NCBI RefSeq assembly: GCF_009755605.1 | Contig: NZ_WPNZ01000009.1 | Coordinates: 1-64,000 of the forward strand | Length of the DNA stretch: 64,000 nt | Direction of reading: 5' to 3' | Source: Streptomyces typhae | GTDB lineage: Bacteria > Actinomycetota > Actinomycetes > Streptomycetales > Streptomycetaceae | In this document: in pieces, positions 1 to 8,965 of the stretch | How positions within the stretch are numbered: position 1 is the stretch's first letter | Layout of the letters: the number at the start of each line of letters is the position of its first letter | Position numbers and translations under genes: made by a program | Notes under the pieces: generated by a model | Told to the model about the DNA's origin: nothing | The model's database searches: none | Seen by the model: only the letters and a program-made list of their open reading frames with translations

Positions 1-879
1 CGGGGGTGCCGCGGGCTCCGCTGCGGGTGCCTCGGATTCCGCCGGGGGTGCCTCGGGCTCCGCCGGGGCCTCGGATTCCGGCTTCGCCGGGAGGTCGGAC
101 GGGGAGCCCTCGTCGTTGGCGGTGCCGTCGGCCGTGGCTGTGCCCACCCGTTCCGCCCCCTGGGCGGCCCAGGTGCCCACAGGGGAGGCGGCGGGCTCCG
201 CTGCGGGTGCCTCGGGCTCCGCCGGGGCCTCGGATTCCGGCTTCGCCGGGGGGTCGGACGGGGAGCGCTCGTCGTTGGCGGTGCCGGCGGCCGTGGCTGT
301 GCCCACCCGTTCCGCCCCCTGGGCGGCCCAGGTGCCCACAGGGGAGGCGGCGGGCTCGGTGCCCGCGGCGTCGGGTGCCGTGCGGGCTGCGGGGATGTCG
401 GCCAGGGGGTCCTCGGTGGCCGGAGCCGGGGCGGGAGCCTCCGGCGCCGCAGTGGCTTCTGCGGACGGTGCCGGGGCTTCCGGCGCCGTAGCAGCACCCG
501 GCTGTTCGGGGTCACGGGTGGGCGGGTGGGAGTCCTCCGCCGCGGAGCGGCGGGCCTCGGGCACGCGTACCGTCACGTTGTCGAAGGCCTGGGCCACGAG
601 CGCCTCCGCGGCGGCGGACCCGACGGAGGTCACGGCGGGAGCGGCACTGAGCCCGCCGTCGGCGGCAGCACCGGAGCCCTCCCGTGCCGAGGGGACGGAG
701 CCCCCCTCGGCGTCCCGCGGGGACGAGGCGCCCCGAGCGGGAGCGGCCGAGGCTCCCTCGGAATCCCCTGCCGGGGGGTCGGCAGGTTCGGGGGACGCCG
801 ACGGGCCCCCCGTGGACGCGGCAGCGGCTTCGTTGCGGGACCGTCGGAAGACAGCCCGCAGGCGGTTCCAAATGCCCAT
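1..879 (-). CDS. Probable TerF-like/vWA protein, N-terminal part (runs off window)
   Basis: An open reading frame on the minus strand runs without a stop from ATG 879 to the left edge (293 codons seen). The N-terminus is basic and begins MGIWNRLRAVFRRSRN, followed by a very long Ala/Pro/Glu/Ser-rich disordered stretch. A short segment like AAEALVAQAFDNV lies about 100 residues in. This layout resembles the leader of TerF-type von Willebrand A proteins of Streptomyces, whose vWA domain would lie beyond the edge; that is inference, because no folded domain is visible here. A weak AGGG ribosome site precedes the start. It is divergent from the phosphatase at 1121. A 53-codon in-frame duplication sits near the left edge. 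Confidence 0.5.
   Translation of the reverse strand, partial: MGIWNRLRAVFRRSRNEAAAASTGGPSASPEPADPPAGDSEGASAAPARGASSPRDAEGGSVPSAREGSGAAADGGLSAAPAVTSVGSAAAEALVAQAFDNVTVRVPEARRSAAEDSHPPTRDPEQPGAATAPEAPAPSAEATAAPEAPAPAPATEDPLADIPAARTAPDAAGTEPAASPVGTWAAQGAERVGTATAAGTANDERSPSDPPAKPESEAPAEPEAPAAEPAASPVGTWAAQGAERVGTATADGTANDEGSPSDLPAKPESEAPAEPEAPPAESEAPAAEPAAPP
51..358. repeat. In-frame 159-bp tandem duplication
   Basis: Two nearly identical copies, 51-199 and 210-358, are offset by 159 bp (53 codons), so the frame of the minus-strand gene is kept. Only a few substitutions separate them, which suggests a recent duplication inside the disordered Pro/Glu/Ala-rich region. Confidence 0.9.
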
Positions 880-1000
880 GTGCGCAACCCTTCACGTGAC
901 TTGTGTCCCGGTGACCCCGGAGCCCCCCTCTGGCCAAGAGGGACACGTAAGGTTAGCGGCCCCCGCCGGAACCGCACCGGCGGCCCACGACCGACGACGG

Positions 1001-1022
1001 ATTCACCCTCCGTTCACCCGCA
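1001..1022 (+). promoter_or_regulatory. PHO box (PhoP-binding direct repeat)
   Basis: Two 11-nt direct repeat units, ATTCACCCTCC (1001-1011) and GTTCACCCGCA (1012-1022), lie about 100 bp upstream of the PhoX-type phosphatase. They match the Streptomyces PhoP direct-repeat unit (GTTCACC core every 11 nt). A weaker third unit, GTCCCCC, follows in phase at 1023. Phosphate control of the phosphatase is inferred from this site and the gene's function. Confidence 0.75.
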
Positions 1023-1120
1023 GTCCCCCGTCGTGCAGGTCACCACCCCTAGCCTCCAGCCGGAATCACCGGCAAAAAGAAGCCAAAGCGCCGCCAACCG
1101 GCCACTTCATGGAGGACCCC

Positions 1121-3250
1121 GTGCCCAAGCTGCTGCCTCTGATCACCTCACACCCGGGCGGCTCCGGCGGCCGCTCGGCCATGACGTGCCGGTTCCGCTG
1201 TGGCGACGCCTGCTTCCACCCGGTGCCCAACACCAGCGACAACGCGTACATGGGCGACGTCATAGCGGGCGCGCTGAGCCGCCGCTCGATGATGCGCGCC
1301 GCGGCGGTCGTGACCGTCGCGACGGCCGCCACCGGCGGTCTCGCCCTCGGTCCTGGCGCGGCGGAGGCCCAGGCGGCGTCCGGCTCCGCGGAGGCGCGGG
1401 CGGCGGCCGCGGCGGCCAAACGCAGAGGGAAAGCCGCCCGGGGGCTCCGCTTCACGCCGGTCGCCCCGAACACCGCCGACACGGTCACCGTCCCCACCGG
1501 CTACGGCCAGAACGTGGTGATCCGCTGGGGCGAGCCCATCCTGCGCGGCGCGCCGGCCTTCGACCCGGACAGGCAGACGGCCAAGGCGCAGGCGGGCCAG
1601 TTCGGCTACAACAACGACTTCCTGAGCCTGCTCCCGCTGCCCGGTGAGAAGCACGGCGAGCACCACGGCCGTCAGGTCCTCGTGGCCAACCACGAGTACA
1701 CGGACGAGATCCTGATGTTCAAGGGGTACGACGCGAAGAACCCCACCCGTGAGCAGGTCGAGATCGCCTGGGCCGCGCACGGCCTCTCGGTGGTCGTGGT
1801 GGAGGGCGAGCGCAGGAGTGGCGCGCTGCGTGCCGTACCGCGCCACCAGCTGAACCGCCGGCTGACCGTCACCAGCAAGTTCCACCTGACCGGGCCCGCC
1901 GCCCGCAGCGAGTACGTGCGCACCAAGGCCGACCCGCGGGGCGTCACCGTCCTCGGCACCCTCAACAACTGCGCGGGCGGCACCACGCCGTGGGGCACGA
2001 CCCTGCACGGCGAGGAGAACTTCAACCAGTACTTCGCGAACGCGGAGAAGGTCACCGACCCCACGCAGGCGGCGCGCCTGAAGCGGTACGGCGTCGCGGG
2101 CGGTGAGTCGGAGCGCAAGTGGGAGCGTTTCGACGAGCGCTTCGACCTCACCAAGGAGCCCAACGAGGCCAACCGCTTCGGCTGGGTCGTCGAACTCGAC
2201 CCGTACGACCCCGACTCGGTGCCGCGCAAGCGCACCGCGCTCGGGCGCTTCAAGCACGAGGGCGCCCAGCCGCGTCTGACCAGTGACGGCCGCCCGGTCG
2301 TCTACATGGGCGACGACGAGCGCTTCGACTACGTCTACAAGTTCGTCGGCAGCAAGCGGATGGCGAAGGGCAGCTCCCGCTGGGCCCGTGAGCACAACCT
2401 CACGCTGCTCGACGAGGGCACCCTGTACGTCGCGAAGTTCACCGGCGACTCCCCGGCGGCGGAGATCGACGGCACGGGCAAGCTCCCCTCCGACGGCGAG
2501 TTCGACGGCAGCGGCACGTGGATTCCGCTGGCGACCTCGTACGCGGGCGGGAAGGCCGTCTCGCACGTCGAGGGCATGTCCGCCGACGAGGTGTACGTCT
2601 TCACGCGCCTCGCGGGCGACAAGGTCGGTGCCACGAAGATGGACCGCCCCGAGGACATCGAGCCCTCCCCGCAGTCCGGCAAGGTGTACATCGCCCTGAC
2701 GAACAACACCGACCGCGGCAAGCCCGGCAAGGCCGGCGCCGACGAGGCCAACCCGCGCAACCTCAACAAGCACGGCCAGATCCTGGAGCTGACGGAGTCC
2801 CGCAACCGCCCGGAGTCCACCCGCTTCGCCTGGAACCTCTTCCTCGTCGCGGGCGACCCGAACGACCCGGCCACGTACTTCGCGGGCTTCCCGAAGGACA
2901 AGGTCAGCCCCATCTCCTGCCCGGACAACGTCACCTTCGACCCGCACGGCAACCTGTGGATCTCCACGGACGGCGCGCAGCTCGGCTCCCACGACGGCCT
3001 GTTCGGCGTCGCCACCAAGGGTGACCGGCGCGGTGAGCTGAAGCAGTTCCTGACGATGCCCAAGGGCGCGGAGACCTGCGGCCCGCTCGTGCAGGAGCGG
3101 CGCGTGCTCGTCGCCGTGCAGCACCCGGGCGAGATCGACGGCGCGTCCGTCGAGAAGCCCGCGAGCGTCTGGCCCGACGGGCCCGGCCGGATCGTGCGCC
3201 CGGCGGTCGTGTCGGTGTGGCGCAAGGACGGCTCCGACGTCGGCGTCTGA
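1121..3250 (+). CDS. phoX: PhoX family secreted alkaline phosphatase
   Basis: This 709-aa protein belongs to the PhoX (DUF839) family, which are calcium/iron-dependent phosphomonoesterases exported by the Tat route. I chose the GTG at 1121 because GGAGG sits five bases before it; the reading frame stays open far upstream, but that part is not coding. The N-terminus (to about residue 50) is the conserved PhoX leader with a TCRFRCGDACFH segment. A twin-arginine motif (LSRRSMM, about residues 52-58) and an Ala-rich hydrophobic stretch follow. Family segments such as NNCAGGTTPWGT, GEENFNQYF and PDNVTFDPHGNLWISTDG are present. It is preceded by a PHO box, so it is probably induced by phosphate starvation. 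A hairpin at 3321 separates it from the convergent LysR gene. Confidence 0.93.
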   Translation: MPKLLPLITSHPGGSGGRSAMTCRFRCGDACFHPVPNTSDNAYMGDVIAGALSRRSMMRAAAVVTVATAATGGLALGPGAAEAQAASGSAEARAAAAAAKRRGKAARGLRFTPVAPNTADTVTVPTGYGQNVVIRWGEPILRGAPAFDPDRQTAKAQAGQFGYNNDFLSLLPLPGEKHGEHHGRQVLVANHEYTDEILMFKGYDAKNPTREQVEIAWAAHGLSVVVVEGERRSGALRAVPRHQLNRRLTVTSKFHLTGPAARSEYVRTKADPRGVTVLGTLNNCAGGTTPWGTTLHGEENFNQYFANAEKVTDPTQAARLKRYGVAGGESERKWERFDERFDLTKEPNEANRFGWVVELDPYDPDSVPRKRTALGRFKHEGAQPRLTSDGRPVVYMGDDERFDYVYKFVGSKRMAKGSSRWAREHNLTLLDEGTLYVAKFTGDSPAAEIDGTGKLPSDGEFDGSGTWIPLATSYAGGKAVSHVEGMSADEVYVFTRLAGDKVGATKMDRPEDIEPSPQSGKVYIALTNNTDRGKPGKAGADEANPRNLNKHGQILELTESRNRPESTRFAWNLFLVAGDPNDPATYFAGFPKDKVSPISCPDNVTFDPHGNLWISTDGAQLGSHDGLFGVATKGDRRGELKQFLTMPKGAETCGPLVQERRVLVAVQHPGEIDGASVEKPASVWPDGPGRIVRPAVVSVWRKDGSDVGV

Positions 3251-3320
3251 GCGCCCCACGCGCATCGCACCGCGATCCAGGTGCCCTTCCCGGTCCGCGC
3301 GCCGCGCGGGCGGGGAGGGG

Positions 3321-3341
3321 CGCCCGCCCGTGGGGCGGGCG
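3321..3341. terminator. Hairpin between convergent genes
   Basis: CGCCCGCCC (3321-3329), loop GTG, GGGCGGGCG (3333-3341) form a perfect 9-bp stem just past the phosphatase and next to the 3' end of the convergent LysR gene. There is no clear U tract, so it would be a Streptomyces-style bidirectional terminator. Confidence 0.5.
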
Positions 3342-3344
3342 GGG

Positions 3345-4442
3345 TCAGAGCGGGGTGGGGCGGAGGTCCTGGGCCGCTGCGGGGCCGAGGTCCGGCGGGG
3401 GGACACGGCCGGTGGCGAGGCGCGGGAGGCGGGCCGGCGCGGGGGCCTGCTCGATGGGCGGGACCGGGGTCGGGATCCGGTCGAGGGTCGGACAGGGGGG
3501 CGGGGCGGTGCCTCTCGTGCCGAGCAGCCAGTCCTGGTACGAGGGGGCTTCCGCGGCGGCCTCCCAGTACGCGGACTCCAGTTCGCCGTAGACCGCGTCC
3601 AGCTCCGCGTCCGTGCGGGCCGCGACGAGCAGTCGTACCCCGAGTGGATCGCCGTACAGGGGTCTGACCGCCATGTCGGGTCTCGCCGCCGACGTCGGCT
3701 GACAGACCGTGACGACCTCGCCGGTGGCGACGAGGGTGGCGGCGGTGAGGTAGTCCCCGTGCAGGACGCGCGGGGAGAGCCCCGCTTCGCGCAGCACTCT
3801 TTGCAGTCCGTCCCATTCGCCGTCGACGGTCGGGTCCACCATCCAGCGGTCGGACGCGAGGTCGGTGAGGTGGACGACGGGTTTGCGGGCCGCGGGATGG
3901 TCGGCGGCGAGGGAGACGAACTGCGGTTCGCGTTCGACGAGCACCCGTTGGCGCAGCCCTTCGGGGAGGCGCAGCGGGCTGCCCTCCACTTCGTGCACGA
4001 AGGCGATGTCAAGCTGTCCCGCGGCCACCATTTGCAGGAGCGCGTTCGCGGAGACGTCCATCTGGAGCGAGGTGTCGGCCTCCGGCATGCGGTGCCGCAG
4101 CCGGCGCAGCCACCCCGGTATGGCGCGGCTCGCGGTGGAGCCGATGCGCAGCTGCGGGGCGCCGTCGGCGGCGCGGGCCGCCACCGCGCGGGCCTCGGTG
4201 ATCAGGGCGCGCATCTCCACGACGAGGGGGCGGGCGCGGCTGAGGACGGTGCGGCCGAGCGGCGTCGGCCGGCAGCCGGTGCGCTCGCGGGCGAAGAGCT
4301 GACCGCCGACGGCGTACTCGATGCGGCGCAGCTGGGTGGTCAGCGAGGGCTGGCTCATGCCGAGTTGGCGGGCGGCCTTGTGCAGGCTGCCCGTATCGGC
4401 GATGGCACAGAGTGCGCGGAGGTGCCTGACCTCAAGCTCCAT
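3345..4442 (-). CDS. LysR-type regulator divergent from snapalysin
   Basis: A 365-aa LysR-family protein. The winged helix-turn-helix occupies roughly residues 1-60 (LHKAARQLGMSQPSLTTQLRR), followed by a substrate-binding-like effector domain to about residue 300 and a Pro/Ala-rich tail. The frame continues upstream, but conservation begins at MELEVRHLRALC, so ATG 4442 is chosen; no strong ribosome site precedes it. Divergent LysR regulators next to snapalysin genes are classical in Streptomyces and activate the protease gene. The shared 210-bp gap carries an inverted repeat with a T-N11-A core. The proline-rich C-terminal tail (about 60 residues) is longer than usual. Confidence 0.9.
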   Translation of the reverse strand: MELEVRHLRALCAIADTGSLHKAARQLGMSQPSLTTQLRRIEYAVGGQLFARERTGCRPTPLGRTVLSRARPLVVEMRALITEARAVAARAADGAPQLRIGSTASRAIPGWLRRLRHRMPEADTSLQMDVSANALLQMVAAGQLDIAFVHEVEGSPLRLPEGLRQRVLVEREPQFVSLAADHPAARKPVVHLTDLASDRWMVDPTVDGEWDGLQRVLREAGLSPRVLHGDYLTAATLVATGEVVTVCQPTSAARPDMAVRPLYGDPLGVRLLVAARTDAELDAVYGELESAYWEAAAEAPSYQDWLLGTRGTAPPPCPTLDRIPTPVPPIEQAPAPARLPRLATGRVPPPDLGPAAAQDLRPTPL

Positions 4443-4539
4443 GGCCGTTGAGACTAGAGCGGCGGACGGCCTCACACCAGCCTCCCAAACCCCTACGGAC
4501 CCCCATGAGTTGGTACGTATGAGCGGTGTCCTGATGTGC

Positions 4540-4562
4540 GGCGATAGGGCGGTGCTATCGCC
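4540..4562. promoter_or_regulatory. LysR operator (T-N11-A palindrome)
   Basis: GGCGATAG (4540-4547), 7-nt spacer, CTATCGCC (4555-4562) is a perfect inverted repeat. It contains the T-N11-A signature (T4545 to A4557) typical of LysR-type binding sites. It lies about 90 bp upstream of the snapalysin start and about 100 bp from the LysR start. Confidence 0.75.
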
Positions 4563-4652
4563 ATCTGCCATCATCCGCACGCGGCGTGGCTCCCCGACAC
4601 TCTCGGGTACCGAAACGTTCACCTTTCACCGAACGAGCAGGGAGCCCCCCAC

Positions 4653-5327
4653 ATGCACAAGCGTTACCTGTCTGTCGCCGCCGCCCTCGGCCTCGCCGCC
4701 GCCGCCCTCGGGACCTCGTCCGTCGCGTCGGCCTCCGACTCCCCCCGGGCCGCCGCCGGTACCGCGTCGGTGTCCACGCCCGCGTCCATCGCCAAGTACG
4801 CGGGATCGGGTGAGGAGGCCGCCGCCAACAAGGCCTTCTTCGAGGCCGTCGTGAAGGCCGTCGCCGAGAAGCGCGCCGCCAACCCCGGCGCCCAGGCCGT
4901 CACCGTGACGTACAACCCCTCGGGGGCGCCGCGGTTCCAGCAGCAGATAGCCGCGTCCACCTCGATCTGGAACGCCGCCGTCACCAACGTCAAGCTCCGC
5001 GCGGGCACCACCGGCGCGAGCTTCTCGTACCGCGAGGGCAACGACTCGCGTGGTTCGTACGCGAGCACCGACGGCCACGGCCGCGGCTACATCTTCCTCG
5101 ACTATCGGCAGAACCAGCAGTACAACTCCACCCGGGTGACCACCCACGAGACGGGCCACGTGCTCGGCCTCCCCGACAACTACCGCGGCCCGTGCTCCGA
5201 GCTGATGTCCGGTGGCGGCCCCGGCCCGTCCTGCACCAACGCCCAGCCCGACGCGCGGGAGCGGGCCCGCGTCAACCAGCTGTGGGCCAACGGCCTCGCC
5301 AAGGCCATGAAGCAGGTCCAGAAGTAG
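4653..5327 (+). CDS. snpA: Snapalysin (M7 zinc endoprotease)
   Basis: A 224-aa secreted metalloprotease. A signal peptide covers about residues 1-28 (positive MHKR, Ala/Leu-rich core, ASA cleavage region), followed by a short propeptide. The zinc site is HETGHVLGLPD, with H165, E166, H169 and D175 as ligands and catalytic residues; the aspartate as third zinc ligand is the hallmark of snapalysin. Cys residues near the C-terminus (GPCSELM, PSCTN) could form the family disulfide. GGAG at 4641-4644 is the ribosome site. Expression is probably activated by the divergent LysR regulator. The last codons and stop are duplicated just downstream. Confidence 0.95.
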   Translation: MHKRYLSVAAALGLAAAALGTSSVASASDSPRAAAGTASVSTPASIAKYAGSGEEAAANKAFFEAVVKAVAEKRAANPGAQAVTVTYNPSGAPRFQQQIAASTSIWNAAVTNVKLRAGTTGASFSYREGNDSRGSYASTDGHGRGYIFLDYRQNQQYNSTRVTTHETGHVLGLPDNYRGPCSELMSGGGPGPSCTNAQPDARERARVNQLWANGLAKAMKQVQK

Positions 5328-5375
5328 GTCCAGAAGCAAGCCCGGAAGCAAGCCCGGAAGCAGGTCCAGAAGTAG
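5310..5375 (+). repeat. Stop-spanning duplication at snapalysin 3' end
   Basis: The final 18 bp of the gene including its stop, AAGCAGGTCCAGAAGTAG, occur at 5310-5327 and again exactly at 5358-5375. Between them are two copies of AAGCAAGCCCGG-like units. Translated in frame past the stop, the segment reads as Lys/Gln-rich copies ending in a second in-frame TAG. Confidence 0.9.
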
Positions 5376-5392
5376 CAGGCCCGGCTCTCACG

Positions 5393-7423
5393 TCAGGACA
5401 GCCGCCCGCCCGGTGACGCCACCGCGCGGGCCGCTGTCACTTCCTGACGGAGCGGGCCGAGCACACCGTCGTCGGTCCCGGTGAACTCCACCGGGACCGG
5501 CACCAGGACCACCACCTCGCGCAGGCCCCCGGCCAGCTCCCGCAACTGCCGGGATACCTCGGCCACTTCCCCGGGGCCGGGCGGCGGGGCACCGTGCCGC
5601 ACCCGTACCCGCGCGGCGGTCGTCGCGTCGACGATCCGCTCGACGGCCACCACGAGCGGCCACCACGCGGCGGCCCGCGCCCCGGTGGGCGGCGGCTCGG
5701 TGAGGGCGCGCTGGAACTCGGTGCGGATGTCGGACAGGTCGCGGTAGAGGCGGCGCCGCATCCGGGCGCGGGACGCGGGCGCCTGCTCGGACTCGGCGGC
5801 CCCGGCGGCCCCTGCGGTCTCCGTGCCGAAGGCGCACTCGACGTACCGGGCGGTGTCGGAGACGGCGTCGGCGAGCCGGTCGCCGATGCGGGTGTGCCAG
5901 CTCTCCGGCCAGAGCAGATACCCGGCGACGAGCGCGATGGCGCAGCCCACGAGGCTGTCGACGAGTCGCGGGACGACGAGCCCGAAGCCCTGGTGGTTGA
6001 GGACGTCGGACAGGAGCAGGATGACCGGGGTGATGGCGGCCGTCTGGTAGCCGTAGCCGCGGGGGGTGAGCGCCGGCACGAGCGCGGCGAACACGAGCAC
6101 CACCGGCACGTCCCACCAGCCGCGTTCGACGGAGGCGAGGACGGGGGCGGCCACCACGAGCCCGGCGACGGTGCCGAGCGCCCGCAGGACGGCGCGCGAG
6201 AACACCGACCCGAAGTCGGGCTTCAGGACGAACGTGATGGTCAGGGCCACCCAGTACGAGCGCGGTACGTCGATGAGCGACACCAGCGCCTGGGCGATGC
6301 CGATGCACAGGGCCAGGCGGAGGCCGTAGCGCCAGGAGGCCCCGGAGAGGACGACGTTGCGGGTGGCGCGGCGGACGCGGACCCGGAGCGCGGCCGGGCG
6401 GCCGAGGCGGTCCTCCGCGCGCACCACCGTGAGCGGGTCGGGGTCGGCGAGGGTGTCGGCGGCGTGCCGCAGGGCGTGGTGGACGGCGCGGGCCGCGGGA
6501 CCGTACGGCGGGGCCGGTTCCTCGGGCAGGCCGATGTCGGTGTACGCCGCGTCGCCGGGACGTTCGCCGCGGACGACGGCCGCGGCGAGGGCACGCAGGG
6601 CGGCGGGCAGTTCGGGCGGCAGTTCCTCGCCGTACCGGTGGGCGGTGGGCGCGGCCTCCACCACGGGCGTGACGGCGTTGAGCTCGGCGACGAGGCGGAC
6701 CAGGTCCGGGCTGCGGCCGTGGTCGCGGGTACGGCGGGCGAGGACCAGGTCGTAGGCCTTGTTGAGGGCGGCGGTGACGTCGGCGCGCGCCTTGTCGTAC
6801 GCCTCGTGCCGGTCGGTGGCGCCCTCGCCACGGCCCGCCGCCTCCAGGAGCGCGGCCGCGCTGCGGTACGTCGCCGCGACGGCGGCCCGTTCGGGTACGC
6901 CGGAGCGCAGGGGCCAGGAGAGCAGGGCCAGGGCCAGGACGAGGAGGCCGCCGCCGGTCATCAGGGCGGGGGCGAGCCACCACTGGCCCGGCAGCGGGAG
7001 GCCCGCCCCGATCACGCTGTTGAGCAGGAGCAGCAGCCCCGACACGGAGGCGACGGCACCGATCGTCGACATCATCCCGGAGACCAGCGCGACGGCCGTG
7101 ACCGCGGCGACGGCTGTCCAGCCGTGGCCGAAGACCAGGGCGCCGAGGGTGACGCCCAGGGCGCCGAAGAGTTGGGGTACGGCGATGTTGAGGACGCGCA
7201 TGCGGTACGCGTCCGCGGTGTCGCCGATGACGCCCGAGAGGGCGCCCATCGACGCCAGGGCGCCGTACTCCGGGTGTCCGGCCGCGGTGCCCACCGCCAG
7301 GGGGAGGCTCATCGCGATGGCCGCGCGGGTCACTGCTGCCCAGGGGGTGGGGGCAGCTTGTGGCTTCAGCGAGCGGACCAGCCAGTCGGGCGGGGTGAGG
7401 GGCCGGAGTGTGCTGTTCCGCAT
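5393..7423 (-). CDS. FUSC family integral membrane transporter
   Basis: A 676-aa protein with two blocks of membrane helices (roughly residues 25-165 and 360-490), each followed by a long soluble region. This is the architecture of the FUSC/aromatic acid exporter (YccS/PET-ACS) family. The second block contains GLRLALCIGIAQALV and SYWVALTITFVLKPDFGSV, which is the typical FUSC signature (WxxLTxxxVLxP). It probably exports aromatic or other organic acids across the cytoplasmic membrane; the substrate cannot be told. It is monocistronic, with the repeat-rich gap 7424-7894 upstream. Its 3' end lies close to the snapalysin duplication. Confidence 0.88.
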   Translation of the reverse strand: MRNSTLRPLTPPDWLVRSLKPQAAPTPWAAVTRAAIAMSLPLAVGTAAGHPEYGALASMGALSGVIGDTADAYRMRVLNIAVPQLFGALGVTLGALVFGHGWTAVAAVTAVALVSGMMSTIGAVASVSGLLLLLNSVIGAGLPLPGQWWLAPALMTGGGLLVLALALLSWPLRSGVPERAAVAATYRSAAALLEAAGRGEGATDRHEAYDKARADVTAALNKAYDLVLARRTRDHGRSPDLVRLVAELNAVTPVVEAAPTAHRYGEELPPELPAALRALAAAVVRGERPGDAAYTDIGLPEEPAPPYGPAARAVHHALRHAADTLADPDPLTVVRAEDRLGRPAALRVRVRRATRNVVLSGASWRYGLRLALCIGIAQALVSLIDVPRSYWVALTITFVLKPDFGSVFSRAVLRALGTVAGLVVAAPVLASVERGWWDVPVVLVFAALVPALTPRGYGYQTAAITPVILLLSDVLNHQGFGLVVPRLVDSLVGCAIALVAGYLLWPESWHTRIGDRLADAVSDTARYVECAFGTETAGAAGAAESEQAPASRARMRRRLYRDLSDIRTEFQRALTEPPPTGARAAAWWPLVVAVERIVDATTAARVRVRHGAPPPGPGEVAEVSRQLRELAGGLREVVVLVPVPVEFTGTDDGVLGPLRQEVTAARAVASPGGRLS

Positions 7424-7894
7424 GCGCTCATTATCGCTGCCGCGCGCGTGCGTTCCCTCGCGGGGCGCCCCAGTCCCGCCCCTTCTCCGATCCTGGGGCT
7501 CCGCCCCAGACCCCGTATCGGCGCTGCGCGCCTCGTCCTCAAACGCCGGACGGGCTCGAATTTCCGCCGGGGCGGGCGAGAAGGGTGGGCGAGCGAGAAG
7601 GGTGCGTGGGCGAGAAGGGCGGGTGGGCGAGAAGGGTGGGTGGGTGGGGGAAAAGATCGCCGCGTAGCGGCGGCTTGTCGCGCTGGCGCGCTCGTCCTCA
7701 ATCGCCGGACGGGCTGAAAACTTCGCCGGGGCGGGCGAGAAGGGTGCGTGGGAGAGAAGGGGGGTGGGAGAGAAGGGTGGGTGGGGGAGCAGATCGCCGC
7801 GTAGCGGCGGCTTGTCGCGCCGGCGCGCTCGTCCTCAAACGCCGGACGGGCTGAATCCCCCGCCCGGAGGGCGTAAGCGCCGGTGCGCGAGCGG
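7424..7894. repeat. Repeat-filled intergenic region with three copies of a dispersed element
   Basis: No gene is seen in this 470-bp gap. A short element (CGTCCTCAAACGCCGGACGG core) occurs at 7534-7556, 7693-7715 and 7830-7852. The last two copies sit in a larger unit repeated with a 137-bp offset (starting at 7654 and 7791), each unit also holding a GCCGC-GTA-GCGGC hairpin. Between them are G/A-rich runs of GAGAAGGGTG-type repeats (about 7570-7650 and 7736-7790). Related copies occur at 28013-28075 and 60536-60564. Confidence 0.85.
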
Positions 7895-8935
7895 TCACCC
7901 CGCCGCGCGGTGCAGCGTCAGATCGATGAGGAGCGCCCGGTGATCGGTGTCACCGATCTCCAGAAAGCGGGCGTCGCGCGCGGCGAAGTCCTTCGTGGTC
8001 AGGACGTGGTCGATCTGCGTCCCGAAGGGCCGGGGCACGGCGGTGGGCCAACTGGGAGTGCGGGCGGAGCCCGCGATCCGCGCGCCGTCGCGCAGCCCGG
8101 CCCCGAGGATCCGCCGGAAGGCGGCGTGGTCCTGGGTGGCGTTGAAGTCCCCGGCGAGAATGGTGGCCTGCCCGCCGCCCGAGGCGGCGAAGTCGCGCAG
8201 CCGCCCCAGCTCGGTGCGCCACCGCGCGACGTCACCGGGCGTCGGCGGCATGGGGTGGGCGAGCTGGAGGCGTACGGGAATGCCCTTCACGTCGGCGACG
8301 GCGCCGGGCATGCCGAGCGTGCCGCGCACCCCTTCGGCCGGTTTCAGCGGCAGGTTGCTGAGGATGACGGATCCGTCGGCACCGTTCCCGGCGACGGCGG
8401 CCCGGTAGGGGTAGGCGGACCGGGGCAGACCGGCCCGCAGCTCGGCGTCGCACGCCCGGTCGCACTCGGAGGCGAAGACGAGGTCGGGCCTGCGTTCCCG
8501 CACCGTCTCGACGAGCCCCCGCACCCCCCGCCCGAACTCGACGTTCGAGGCGAGGACCCGTACCTCGGCGACCGGCGGCCCCTCGGGGTCGCCCACCGTC
8601 CCGTACGGCTGGACGAACCACGCGAGCCCGCCGAGCACGGCCACCGCCCACACCAGACCGACCCGCCACCGCCCGAGCGCCGCGAGCAGCAGCGCCACCA
8701 CGGCGGGCACGAGCAGCCACGGCAGGAACGCGAGGATCTGCGGCACGGGCGTGAAGGCGTCCGTGTCGGCGACGCGGCACCCGAGCACGGCGCTCACCGC
8801 GGCGAGCAGCAGCCCGGCGACCCAGGCGGCGACGCGGCGGCTCTGCGGCCGCCGTACGGCAAGGTGTTCGGCACCGGCGGCGTGGCCGTCGGCGCCCGCC
8901 TCGGGAGGCGGGGACGGTGCCGTCACGTGCTTCAA
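7895..8935 (-). CDS. Endonuclease/exonuclease/phosphatase-family membrane protein, VanJ-like
   Basis: A 346-aa protein. About three membrane helices lie in the first 110 residues (WVAGLLLAAVSAVLG, PWLLVPAVVALLLAAL, VGLVWAVAVLGGLAWF). A C-terminal EEP domain follows, with motifs LASNVEFG, RPDLVFASECD, ILAGDFNAT, IDHVL and GDTDHRALL carrying the metal and catalytic residues. Membrane-anchored EEP proteins of this layout include VanJ of Streptomyces, which acts on undecaprenyl pyrophosphate and gives teicoplanin resistance; a lipid-phosphate substrate here is inference. I take TTG 8935 because AAGGG lies seven bases upstream; GTG 8926 is the alternative. Confidence 0.82.
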   Translation of the reverse strand: MKHVTAPSPPPEAGADGHAAGAEHLAVRRPQSRRVAAWVAGLLLAAVSAVLGCRVADTDAFTPVPQILAFLPWLLVPAVVALLLAALGRWRVGLVWAVAVLGGLAWFVQPYGTVGDPEGPPVAEVRVLASNVEFGRGVRGLVETVRERRPDLVFASECDRACDAELRAGLPRSAYPYRAAVAGNGADGSVILSNLPLKPAEGVRGTLGMPGAVADVKGIPVRLQLAHPMPPTPGDVARWRTELGRLRDFAASGGGQATILAGDFNATQDHAAFRRILGAGLRDGARIAGSARTPSWPTAVPRPFGTQIDHVLTTKDFAARDARFLEIGDTDHRALLIDLTLHRAAG

Positions 8936-8965
8936 GGCATGCCCTTTCGTCTCGCAGATCCTCCC

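Noticed and set aside
116..1120. N-terminal extension of the PhoX protein
   Set aside because: The frame is open but the sequence is the antisense of the divergent gene and lacks any PhoX similarity; the real start is GTG 1121 with GGAGG upstream.
1148..4012. Long minus-strand open frame over the phosphatase and LysR region
   Set aside because: A high-GC shadow frame of two real genes, rich in Arg/Ala/Gly with no domain.
5594..7717. Long plus-strand frame opposite the FUSC gene
   Set aside because: Antisense shadow of the FUSC gene; composition only.
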